Of a stretch of DNA of 64,000 nucleotides, positions 10,923 to 22,600 are shown in pieces. Made by a program: the position numbers and the translations under genes. The notes beneath the pieces were generated by a model. It had not been told where the DNA came from, ran no database searches, and saw only the letters and a list, made by a program, of their open reading frames with translations. The number at the start of each line of letters is the position of its first letter. The first letter of the stretch is position 1. The stretch is taken from contig JADLSH010000155.1 in NCBI GenBank assembly GCA_016169945.1, positions 1,557,501 through 1,621,500 on the forward strand, given 5' to 3'. Source of the DNA: Trachythela sp. YZ-2020 (taxonomy: Eukaryota; Cnidaria; Anthozoa; Malacalcyonacea; Clavulariidae).

Positions 10923-11599
10923 CAGGGTGTCCCAAAAAATGCACCCATCATATTTTGTGGTAGTACTTCGTCAGCTTTGATGAAATATCAAACTTTTGCA
11001 ATAGATCGAATAACAAACGTATCATGTCAATCGATTGGTATTTTACTCAGTTATCAATACAGCTAACCATTTGCCTTCTTGAATCACTTAAGGTGGCTAG
11101 CTATCTTCTGTAAGCTCATGATTTGTTGTTGCTAACATTGAGAATTCGTTTGTTGGAAAAATTACAGTAAATGAGGCTGGAGCTTAAGCAGGGAAAGGAA
11201 TATGCATTGAATGGAAAACAGCAAATATCGGACATTTTCCCCACCTTGCCAGGGATTTATACTCCTTTTTTACTAATTATTGCATGAAACATAATCTTGA
11301 TGATAGGGACCACAAATAATCAGTTTTGGAGATGATATGTAGGTATTATCTACAAAAATCCTTCCAAAACTAACGAAATTTTTACCCTAGTTATCATAAT
11401 TTGGACGGGTTCCAAAATTGGTATCGCTATCTTAAGTGACTCCAGAAGGCAAACGATTGCTTATTTTGATCAGTCAAATATCAATGTATTGACATGATAT
11501 GATACTTATTCCATTCAAAATAGAAACCTGAAATTTCCTTTAAAGCTAACGTAGTAATACTAAAAAATATAGTACGGAGAATTTTTTTGGGACACCTTC
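10923..11599. mobile_element. 677-bp MITE with CAGGGTGTCCC termini and TA duplication
   Basis: The left end TA-CAGGGTGTCCCAAAAAA and the right end TTTTTTTGGGACACCTTC-TA match as inverted repeats, and similarity continues inward for roughly 180 bp on each side. The TA flanks suggest a Tc1/mariner-type mechanism. It is non-coding and lies in the intron just upstream of an asparaginase exon. A partial terminus of the same type occurs at 627. Confidence 0.75.
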
Positions 11600-11710
11600 T
11601 ATAGCGAACTAATTAAACATACTAAAATTGTAATTCCGAAAACCTTGCATGATGTAATCGAGCTTTCCCTCACGAATTAACGTGTTTACCAATCGAATTC
11701 TTAGGGGCAG

Positions 11711-14669
11711 TGATGGCAGTACGACATTTTCGTAATCCTGTTTCTATCGCCAGAAAAGTCATGGAATCAAAACAACAATGCGCTTTTGGTACAGATGGTG
11801 CTCTGAAATTTGCTATGAAAATTGGCTTTAAAATTTTGGAGGATCCCAATGAACTGATATCTAATTTGGCACAACCTGGTTTCCCTCCGGCAATACCACC
11901 CAATGCCGGCGACACGGTATCAGCTATTGCGATAGATCGCAATGGCCATTTGGCGTGTGCGACATCGACAGGTAATTACAAATCAACAAACAAATTTATA
12001 AACTTGAGAGCATTCAGATGCTGCATGCACACATTCGCCAGCATGCATAAATGAAACATGCCGATGCACACATTAGGGGGATGTTGGTGGTGAAGTACCC
12101 CCCCCCCCCCCAATACTTGTAAGTTTTCCAAAACAGTCTGTCGCAAATTGTAAAATTACACTGTCTACTAATTCGGTCCCAGTTGGTCCGAAGTGTGCCA
12201 AAAAAAAGGAAATTCAAAATCGAAGAAAACTCAGTATTTAGCTTTCCACTTCACTATAGTCGTCAGTATTCTTGAGTAAGATGAATTTAGATCTGTTGTA
12301 AAGATGCAGTTAATAATTGTGTCCTAACGACGTGAAAGCTTACATTTTGACTTCCTTCATAAACTACTAACAAGCTTTATTCGCGTAGTCACAATCGTAG
12401 AAGCAGCGTATTTTTCAAGAAATGTTTAGCAATTATATTATTGACAGAGTTTATAACTATCACAATATCATATACATTATTCATATACACTTGCATTCTG
12501 TGGTGAGGCAGGATAGTCTCTAATAGTTTATGACACTTGTGTAGTTCTGTGCATAAAAGATATGGGAAAACCTGAATAAAATGAGGCGGAACTTGTTCAT
12601 AACCTTCTAATAACCTGTAGCACATGGGTGATATTTTTCTCCTCTAAGAACGTGTCATAATATATATAGTAGTGTCAAGGTATTTCTTATATTTTCGTAC
12701 TACGTATTAATGGTATTGCAGCCCTGAAAATGCAGGGACTTATATTTCCGATCTTTTTAAATTCCAAATTGTCTCTGCGGGAAATTACTCCCACTTTCAA
12801 CTTATATATCGTACATTCAGGAAAGCCGTTGTGCGAAAAGGAGGTCAGCGATCGAGGCAAACCTCCACATAAAATGTTCATCCTGCATTATTGTCATACA
12901 CGCATTTTTGCATTAACTCGTAGTAAAAGTGTAAAGAAATATCAAAAGTCATCCCCGAGCAGTGGATCCCCCCCAAATTTTTGGAATGAGCGCCCATGAA
13001 AACTTGCGCAAATAATGCATTCAGTTCTTTATGCCCGTGGAGGTAAGACAAACTGGTGTAAATTTCTCACTTACTTTTCCATATTGATCGGATTTTACTT
13101 AGCCAAAGCCATTAGCTCCACAATTTTTCATTGTCGTCAGGAAACATTACAAAATTCGGATGTTTAATGAAACATTTTTCTAACTTTGGAAACACTGTAC
13201 ACAGACAAAATCCGATTCGCAAGAAACAATAATGTTGCCTAACATTATGCAAGAAGTTAAACGTCTAACGACACCCCTATTCGTCTAGTAAACAACACTT
13301 ACAAACGAAACACTGGATTATGGTAAAGTTTATAGGCCGTAGGATGAGAATCGAAAAGATGCTTAGAAAACAGATTCCGTTGCACTCTTCGTGGAACTAC
13401 ATAATTTTCACATAAATCAATAGGTAAGAAAACAATCATGCAAAACAATCATGCCTGAAGATCTTTATACAACTCGAATATCCTCATGTTTTATGAATAT
13501 TGATGGCGTTACGGAGCAACTTTGCAAAGTTACTCGCCGAAGACTTAAAAAAATGCTTGAGTGTAGGCCTAAATGGGCCAAGCTGAAATAGCAAATAAAT
13601 TACGTAGTTGCACGAGGGGTGCAACGGAATTGTATCTTTTCGATTTTCATCCTACGGTCTATTATGGTATATTTTATATTTCTGAAGGTGGTATACCAGA
13701 TAAATCTGAAGGTCGTATCGGCGATGCACCACTGGTTGGCTGTGGAGGTTACGCAAATGAACATGGAGCAGCAACAATATGTGGGCATGGGGAGTCGATA
13801 ATAAAAATGACCATGGCAAGAGAGGTCGTTTATAACATGGAAAAATTGGGTCAGAATGCTCAGGTTAGGTTTTAATATTTGCTATAAATATGTTTGTAAA
13901 TTGGTTTAATATAGCCTAGCGCTTATTGGTAATTGGCTTTGCATGCACAATAACAATCCGTCGAATCAAAATTCGGTGATCGGAGTGTTTCTTTTGGAAA
14001 TTCCACTGTACTCCATGCCTCTATGTACTTAGAGTATGCATAAATTATAATTATTGGCAAAAGTAGCAATACGAATACTTTTAGGCCGTTTCCGCTACTT
14101 AGTTATATTCACTTCGAAAATTGAAATAGCGCAAATTGTAAGCTCGGACGTTGCTTCCTGCCACTGACTGAATTATGCATGTACACTGTAAAATTCAAGT
14201 TGGTAAAATAACAGAATGCTAATAGACCTTATATATTATACCATATTATGCAGAGTACGTATATTAACTTTAGCCTAATATTCCAATAATAGGTTTAAAT
14301 GCCATAAAAGGCCAACTTGTAAATATATTTCAATATTGCGAACGAAAGCATACCCATTATTCCAAGAAAATAAGCATTTTCCAAAATTTCACCATTTTTC
14401 ACATTCGAAAACTACCGGTATACGAAATCCGAATTTACTGTACTAGTGGATCATTACTTTTCCTTTATTTTGTTTAAAACCAGGATTCTGCAAAGAATGC
14501 TGTAAAGAAAGTGAAAATGGAAAAGCGCGTGAGGCCGTATGTTGGTGTGATTGCAATAGATAAAGAAGGAAACTGTGGAATAGCAACCCTGGATGCCGAT
14601 GCGATGCCTTGGGCGACAATGAAAGATGACTTGTTAATATCTGGCACGAAACCTAAGGAGATTGAATGA
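11711..14669 (+). CDS. Isoaspartyl peptidase/L-asparaginase-like Ntn hydrolase, last three exons
   Basis: Exons: 11711-11971, 13688-13863, 14484-14669, with AG/GT borders and compatible phases (1, 1, 0). The product hydrolyses asparagine or isoaspartyl peptide amides in this family. The first exon gives RNPVSIARKVMESKQQCAFG and ends with the motif GDTVSAIAIDRNGHLACATS; the Thr of GDT is the expected autocatalytic nucleophile. The second continues across the splice as TGGIPDKSEGRIGDAPLVG and GGYANEHGAATICGHGE, the substrate-pocket loops. The third ends GVIAIDKEGNCGIATLDA and a stop at 14667-14669. The N-terminal ~80-100 residues lie upstream, outside or unrecognised. A MITE sits 111 bp before the first visible exon. 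The Gly before Asp-Thr differs from the usual His. The reading frame looks intact, so the gene may be functional. Confidence 0.85.
11972..13687 (+). other. Intron between asparaginase exons
   Basis: A 1.7-kb intron with donor GGTAAT and acceptor TCTGAAG. It contains a poly-C run at about 12101-12113 and no recognised element. Confidence 0.7.
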
Positions 14670-15115
14670 ATAATATAAAACGTCATATTAACAGATATTG
14701 CACATGGATTTGCGAAAATAATATTATGCAAGCACAAATGGCATTTGTAAAGTGACCAACGATGTCACACAAAGGCCATGCACCATATATAAATAATCAA
14801 GTAACTAACAAAGACTATATCTGCACTTAATGTTAGTATCGCTATTGTGGAACGCAATACTGTGGACGCTGCATGTAAACAATGCCATTAATATTGCAAA
14901 TCTTTTACACGTTTGGTATTTTTTTTCGGTAACTTCACTTGCAAGTATCTGGTTACAAAATAATGATCTTATTATTTACGTTTTTATTATATTCGTTTTT
15001 AAATCAATGGCGTTTCTTGCAATCTGATAGGTAAATTATAGCACGATTAATTTGCATTATTTTGGGCTTTTATAAAACATTTATCAATTTGGATGTAAAG
15101 TCTACGACATCTTGA
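14670..15115. other. Asparaginase 3' flank, no further gene
   Basis: AT-rich sequence after the stop codon. Nothing coding was recognised before the LINE 3' end at 15116. Confidence 0.5.
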
Positions 15116-17449
15116 TGATGATGATCAACTTTATTTAAACACACTAATCTTTTCAACTATATACAGCTGGTTTCCAAAAGAGCTAACATTACAAAATACA
15201 TAACAAAAGATACTAAGCATATTACAAATTTAAAAAACTATAAAACTCTAACTATATTTACACTCTATTTAGTTCAACAATATATGTTACAATGTCTAGG
15301 TCGAGGAAGAAAGCTTTTGACAAAATGAATCGTAAGATACAGAATTTCTTATCTCTTCCGGTATCTGATTCCATAGTTGAGCCCCGCAATAGCTAAAACT
15401 CCTTTTTAAGAATTCAGTCCTAGGCCGTGGAATACAAAGGCTAGTCGAAGAACCCCTTAGATTGTAATCACTTACTGTGTTAGTTTTTTGAAAAATATCA
15501 CACAGTCTGTGAGGGGCTAATTTATTGACCGTTTTGTACATGAGCCTGGCTTTCATTTGTGCCCTACGTTCTTCTAACGATATCCAGTCAAGAGAATTAC
15601 GTGCCAAAATAGACTGTCCATGCTCATTTTTAAAATTCATGATCAGTCTAGCCGCTCTATTCTGAAATATTTGAAGACGTTCAGCCTGGACTTTGCCAAT
15701 CGTATCCCAAACTTCGCAACAATAATCAAAATGTGGTTGGATTAAAGCATTATATACCAATACTAAGGTGTTTCGATCCACAAATTCCTTAAGTTTCCTA
15801 ATGGCTCCAATACCCGACGATATTTTACTGGCAATGAATTCAATATGTTTTTTCCAATTTAAATTCTCGTCAATCTGAACTCCAAGTACTTTGGCATGTT
15901 TCACTCGTTTGACCGGTTTGCTATTGATTTTAACTTCAGGCTGGACAGCCGTATTATTTATTTTATAGTGAGATCCAATCAAAACGTACTCGGTTTTCGC
16001 AATATTTAAACTAAGTTTATTTGCAGACAGCCACCTGTGGACATTCACCAGGTCTTCATTTGCCCTCCTCTCAACTTCATCTAAAGTTTCACCTACAGCT
16101 GTTAGGCTGGTGTCATCTGCAAACATTCTAGATGTTGTATGCTTGAGACAATTTGGTAAATCATTTATACAGATGATGAACAAAAGAGGGCCGAGTATAC
16201 TTCCCTGGGGAATACCACAAGTTATTTTTCTCTGATTTGAAAATATGCCTTTTAACTGACATTTTTGTGTTCGGTGCGTCAAATAACAACGCAATAGGGT
16301 AAGCGCGTTTTTCCCAAATCCATACATTTGAAACTTACGTAACAGTATTTCGTGGTTGACAGTGTCAAATGCTTTCTTTAAATCGAGAAAAACTACTAAA
16401 TTATAAAGGCTGCGGTCCATGTTGACATACAATTCATTTGTACAATCTAAGAGTGTATAGTTGTTGTAGAATGCGAAGGTCTAAAGCGATATTGATGTTC
16501 TGATAGAATATTTTCCTTCATCAAATAGTCAAGCATTTGATCATGCAAAATCCTTTCCATCAGTTTACTCACTATACTGGTAGGATTGAAATTGGTCTAT
16601 AGTTGTCTAACATAGTCCGCTGGGCTTTTTTAAATATTGGAATTACCCTTGCAGCTTTCCATTCCGAAGGAAACTGCTCTGAAATAATTGACACATTAAA
16701 TATCTTTGTCAAAGATCGTGCAATAGCAGGAGCTGCAGTCAAGAGAACTTTAGCTGAAATTTTATCAATACCCGTCGCTTTCGAGGAAGACAATTTGGTT
16801 ACAAGCTTAAAGACTGTTGCCACATTTACTGGCTGAAATGAAAACCCAGCACCAGATTCGTTTTGATCAATAAAATCTCTAAAACTACAATCATTATCTT
16901 GTTCAATTGTTTCAGCCAATTTAGGACCTATGTTTGTAAAATGACCATTAAAAACTTCAACTAATTCCTCAGTTGAAGTAACTGTTTTATCAACTAATTT
17001 AATTTCATTAACAGTATTTTGTTTGCGATTTCGCCCTAAGATATCGTTTATTGTTTTCCAGGCTTGCTTCGGGTTCTTATTATGGTTTGCGAATTGCGTT
17101 GCATAATATTCTTTTTTGGCATTACGCATGGCGATATTGGCAGCATTTCTAGAGGACTTGTATAGTTTCCATTCATTTTCCTCTTTTGTTTTTATTGCTT
17201 TTCGCTTGGGAAAATCCCTTCTAAATAACATTGCTTTAATTTCTTTATTTACCCACGGTAAACTACCCTTTTTCTTAATTCTTTTTGATCTAATCGGCAC
17301 ATGTTGGTCAAGGACCTGAACAAATAGTGCTTTCCAGCATTCCCACATTTCGTCCACATTTCGTTTACTGTCTAGTTCCGCCCAAGGCATCGTATACAGA
17401 TCGTATAAAAAGCATTGAGCATTGAATTTTTTAAAATTCCTAATCTCTA
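15116..17449 (-). pseudogene. CR1/L2-like LINE, reverse transcriptase half
   Basis: The minus strand encodes the C-terminal part of ORF2. A region before the RT includes LPWVNKEIKAMLFRRD and the start of the palm (NYRPISILPV). Motif A is LDLKKAFDTVNH, followed by GIPQGSILGPLLF and the catalytic FADD box (RMFADDTSLTAV). The C-terminal thumb-like region reads LQIFQNRAARLI and ends near 15296. The frame is broken twice between 16572 and 16432 (a 2-nt insertion, then a 1-nt loss). The 3' end near 15116 carries an ATC-rich tail. Upstream it continues at 29296, across an 11.8-kb insertion. Confidence 0.9.
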
Positions 17450-17465
17450 TACACTGCAAAAAAAG

Positions 17466-18052
17466 TATTTTTGAATTTGAGTAAAATTACTCAAATATTT
17501 GAGTAAAACGTTTGCTTTACTCAATTCTTGTGTACATTTACGCAAATATCGAGTAGTTCTACTCGAAATTTTGAGTAAAGTGTATTACTCAAGTGTTTGA
17601 GTAAAATTGGTTTGAGTAAATGGGACGATATACTCGACGAGCTGAGTAAATATACTCACACTGAGTAAAATAACTCGAATTTACGAGTAAACTTGATGTT
17701 TTACTCAACTACTGAGTAAACCGATCATTTGCTATGACGTTTTACTCAAGTGCTGAGTAAAGTGAATGTTTGAGTAAAACGTTTTACTCAAGTGCTGAGT
17801 AAAGTGAATGTTTGAGTAGAACGTTTTACTCAAGTGCCGAGTAATATTACTCAAATATTTGAGTAAAGTTAGTTTTACTCAATTCTTGTGTACATTTACG
17901 CAAATATCGAGTAGTTCTACTCGAAATTTTGAGTAAAGTTTATTACTCAAGTGTTTGAGTAAAATTGGTTTGAGTAAATGGGACGATATACTCGACGAGC
18001 TGAGTAAATATACTCACACTGAGTAAAATAACACGAATTTACGAGTAACTTG
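17466..18052. repeat. Left subterminal TGAGTAAA array with a ~208-bp direct duplication
   Basis: Dozens of TGAGTAAA/TTTACTCA units lie in both orientations. The segment 17486-17694 is repeated at about 17846-18052 with few differences. These may be multiple transposase-binding sites, as in CACTA subterminal regions; that is inference. Confidence 0.85.
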
Positions 18053-18590
18053 ATATTAATATTAATTTAAATCTAGTTATCCAATATAACAATCAAATGA
18101 TCACCCAAAAACAATATATAAAATTTTTAGGAATATATATAGTCGAACATTTGTCATGGAAGGAACATATTAATTATATTTGCAATAAAATCGCCAAGTC
18201 TGTTGGAATTATTTACCGATCACGATATCTACTGTCATCCGCAACAAGATTATCCTTGTACTACACACTTATTTATCCCTATCTTACTTATTGTAATATT
18301 GTATGGTCTTCCACTTATGTAACCAACCTCAATAGAATTCTCCTTTTACAAAAACGAGCTGTACGTATTCTTACAAATTCCGAATACCGTGCACACTCTG
18401 ATCCACTTTTTAAACAACTCAAAATATTGGATATATTTAAGTTAAATACATTTCACATTGGCAAGTTTATGTTTTTATATCAACATTGCATGTTGCCACA
18501 TCATTTAAGCGTTTCCATAAAGATTTCATTTGGGAACTAAATCCATCGCCCACAAAGGTGATTGTGGTGTGAGCAGTAAAATGAAATTCA
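18053..18590 (+). pseudogene. LINE reverse transcriptase C-terminal fragment
   Basis: The plus-strand frame (ATG-proximal part 18097-18540) encodes IKFLGIYIVEHLSWKEHI, then YYTLIYPYLTYCNIVW and ILLLQKRAVRILTNSEY. This is the region after the FADD box in CR1/jockey-type elements. The catalytic core is absent, so it is a 5'-truncated copy inserted next to the left subterminal repeats. It breaks into another frame near 18530. Confidence 0.8.
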
Positions 18591-19681
18591 ATCCGAGTGT
18601 GACATTGTGACAGCCCAAAGACAAAGGATTAAAAATTCACTGACAAAGCCACAAAGTCAAAGCCAAAGGGGGAAACAGAACCACGCGACAATTTAAGAAA
18701 CTAAATGATAAAATATAAACCGATTGTCGTCATCTTGTCATACTTGTGACTTGATATTCAAGATAAAATAGAATAAAAAAAATGTGAGATATTCCGACTA
18801 CTTCGAGGTCAATATCGAAGTCAACATGGTTGGTACACAGTGTCATTGCTATCAAGTTGACAAAACAACAAGGCTATATGGCTATATGCCAGTTAATTGC
18901 CTGGTCATTGGATAGATAATTAGTTAAAATATACTACGATTAACCTAAGGAAAATGAGAGAGTCCTTTGTTGCTGGCTTTCAAGCCATTGCTTAGTTCAG
19001 GTTTTCTGAGATTTCAGTTTTAAATTCAATTTTCAGTCGGTTTAGTAACAAAGGATTGTGAGATATTATGTAAAACATATTTAACTCTAACATTTTTTTA
19101 ACTGGGATCATATTGAGACACAAAAAGACTATTTTTAGTTTATGTTTTGTCCTTGAATTTACAAAAGATTGAATAGTGAAGAGTAGGAAGTGTTGCTGGC
19201 GTGACAAAGCGCGGGCGGGTTCAGGAAAGAAACGCCAACGTCTCAAGCGAAGTTTCAATAATTGATCATACACACATAATATAAGAAATCTTTATCACTG
19301 CATCGCATTTAAATGCATATGACATATTGAATAGCTTTTTATATTTGTTCCAGTTTCATACAAGCCACAAGGGTAGTAAAAAATGTCACTGTGTTAGGGG
19401 GACTGTTCAGATTTATTTTTCGTCTTTCGTCTTCAAGCGAAAGTTTGCGAACTGCCGAGGTTTAAAAAAATGAACTACTGAGTACTGATTTAACCAGGCG
19501 ATGAAATAAAATTTCATGCTTTTCAACTTGGCCAATCACAGCTCGAGATAAACAAACTGATGACGTTATAGAGCTGCACCAATCAGCGTTCGACGCGCAA
19601 ATATTTGAGTAGTTGACAGTGGTTTGTCGCGCTCAAACCACTGCAAAAATCATCATTATCCAACGTAGAAAAGTCAGAAAG

Positions 19682-22600
19682 ATGGAAAGATCAGTCGACG
19701 GAGTAAAAGAGTGGTTGGTCCAACTTGGTTTTGAAGATTATTGCGAGAAATTTGAAGGTAAATATATACATAATTCCAATTTGATTGTAACGCGCGAGTC
19801 GACGCTCGAGTATTAACATGATTATCTAAGCTCACATGTGTTCTTCTCAGACTTGTCTATTGATCTGGGTAAATGGGATGAACGATGTATCAGTATTCAA
19901 TGTATTATATGTTAAATCGTGTCTATATAGTAAATAGCATGTCGACGAACCGTTTTAAACTGAGTAGGTTCCGAGTTAACATTTCGCCAATCATTCGGCC
20001 ATTGTGTTTGAGTTTTGTTCGGCGTCATGCCGCATGGCACCAACTGCATAGACCAGATAAATGCAGTTTTCATTACAGACGGTTATATAATATATCGCGT
20101 ATTACAAACTCACCGTTTGTTGTTTATGACTTGACTGTAATAAATATAACTAACCAGTTCGCGTATTCCGAAGCAAAAGCGAATATTTTTAGGTGAGATG
20201 CACAGCATCCGGCCGACAAATATTATAAAGGGCGCGCAGTGCTTTCTTTCATCTTTATTTCTTTGACGCCAGAATATATGCCAGGGTATTGCGATAGTAA
20301 GATAAAATGGTTTATGCGAAACGTAACGACTTTGGTCTTCACGGTTGAAGGACAGTTAAAAAGACAGAGACAGCACCAGTATGCAAACAATACGTTGAAT
20401 GCAATTAGAATTTCAGTACTAACCGACTTTTCAAAACAAAACTCGACGACTAGCTAATTCAATATTATCGGTCAACAAATGTTTGTGTTATGTTATTTTT
20501 TATTTTATTTTATTAGCTTTGCCATATTTATACAATAAAGAAATTATCAAAATTATACTGATAAAATACACAGAAAACTATAAAGAAACACGATGGCAGG
20601 GTATCCGCAACAGCAGCGCCAATTACTGCGGGCCCAACGTACAATAAAACACAAATAAACAAACATTAATTACAGATTAAAAACAACACGAAATCTTCAA
20701 GAGGCTACGGACAGAGTTACATTTTACACAAATTGTTTTCCATGTTCTACTAGGGTCATCAGGTTCATATGCGGATTGTAAGGCAGCAAAGTAATAGTCA
20801 AATAAAATAGACTTAAACGCATTAGGATTGTTGGTATTAAAGTTATCATATTCGTTAACGAGAGTGTTCCATATTCTCACAGATCTATTAAAGAATGAGT
20901 TTTGAAAAGTAGTAGTTTTGCAATGGCGAACTGAGTATTGAAGATTGTTTAAGTTAGATCTGGTTCTAGTTGACTGCCGAAGGGTTGGAATTACTTCAGG
21001 ATTTAAATTTGTATAGCCATTCACAACTTTGAAGAAAAAGAACATGTCTAGATATTCATGCCAGTAGCTAATTGGCAAAAGACTGGTTTTGATTAACCTT
21101 TCCTTGTACGAAACTGGTGTAGTGAAGGGAAGGTTCAGGATATACTTGGTGGCACGTCTCTGGATTCTTTCTAGCTTGGCAACAAGACCAACTTTCTGAG
21201 GCGCCCATACTTGCGTCGCATAACCCAGATGGGCACGTACTAAAGCCAGATATATTGTACGCCTAACAGTCACACTGTACACGTAACGAGTATTACGTCT
21301 GACGTATCCGAGCAATTTATTGGCTTTAGCTGACTGTTCGTTAACCTGTTCAGTCCATGTAAGGTCATTCGTTATCCTCACCCCGAGGTCCCTCTCAGAG
21401 CTGGTCGATTTCAAAGGTATATATTTTAAGGAATAGGATGATTGTACTGGGTTATGTTTCCTGGTGATGGTTTGGGCCTTGCACTATTTCTCATTAAATT
21501 TCAAACCAGCTGCAGAAGCCCAAGAGTCAAGATTATCTAAGTCCTCCTGAACTGCTGCAACATCAGTGGTATTCTTGATTGGTTGAAATAACTTTACGTC
21601 GTCAGCGAATGCGGTCACTTTGCTGGTAGTAACGGATTCTGGTAGTGTGTTGACGTACAACAAGAACAACATAGGTCCAAGGATGGATCCTTGTGGAACA
21701 CCGGAAGAAACTGGAAGAACCTTAGAAGTCGCACCAAGAACAGTAACTCGCTGCTTGCGGTTGTGCAAATAAGAATCAAACCAATGAAGCAATGACCCGC
21801 CGAATCCATAGTCTTGTAACACCTGGATGACCTTCCGATGACTAACTGTATCGAAGGCTTTCGACATATCCATATAGATCACATCAATCTGTCCACCATT
21901 GTCAAGATGGGACCCAATTGAGTCAAGTGCTTCGATTAGTTGAGTTACACAGGACCGACCAGGAAGGAAACCATGTTGGCATTTACTTATTACATTAAGC
22001 ACGTGATACTTGATGGCATTAAACACGCAACGTTCCATAACCTTAGAGATCAGAGGCAGTAACGAGATAGGTCGATAATTTTCAGCAAACTCCTTGTTAT
22101 CTCTCTTGTGAACTGGAACAATATTGGCACATTTCCACTCTTCTGGTACTTTACCCAATCTTAATGACTTATTAAAAAGATCACAAAGCGAAGGAGCGAT
22201 CGCGTCTGCGCACTCTTTCAGAATTCTTGCTGGTATGTCATCTGCACCTGTCGCTTTGTTAACATCTAGGTTCTTAAGTACACATAGTACTTCTTCACAA
22301 CTAAGAGTTAAGTCTGCAAGAACAGGTTCTTGTTGAACTCGACTCTCCTCCAGCCCATTGCCATCGTCAGAGGTAAAAACGGAAGAAAAATAACAGTTGA
22401 AAAGTTCAGCTATATCCTGAGGGTTGTTTGCAAATGATCTGTCTTGATTTCTAACTGATTGACCGTTATCTTTAACGAGGGATATGACTTCAGGAATACT
22501 TTTCACTTTAGATTTATGACTGAGGATTGACCAAAAGCGCTTAGGATTAGATTTCAGATTCGATTCCATTAACCCAAAAAATGTGTTCCGTCCTTCACGA

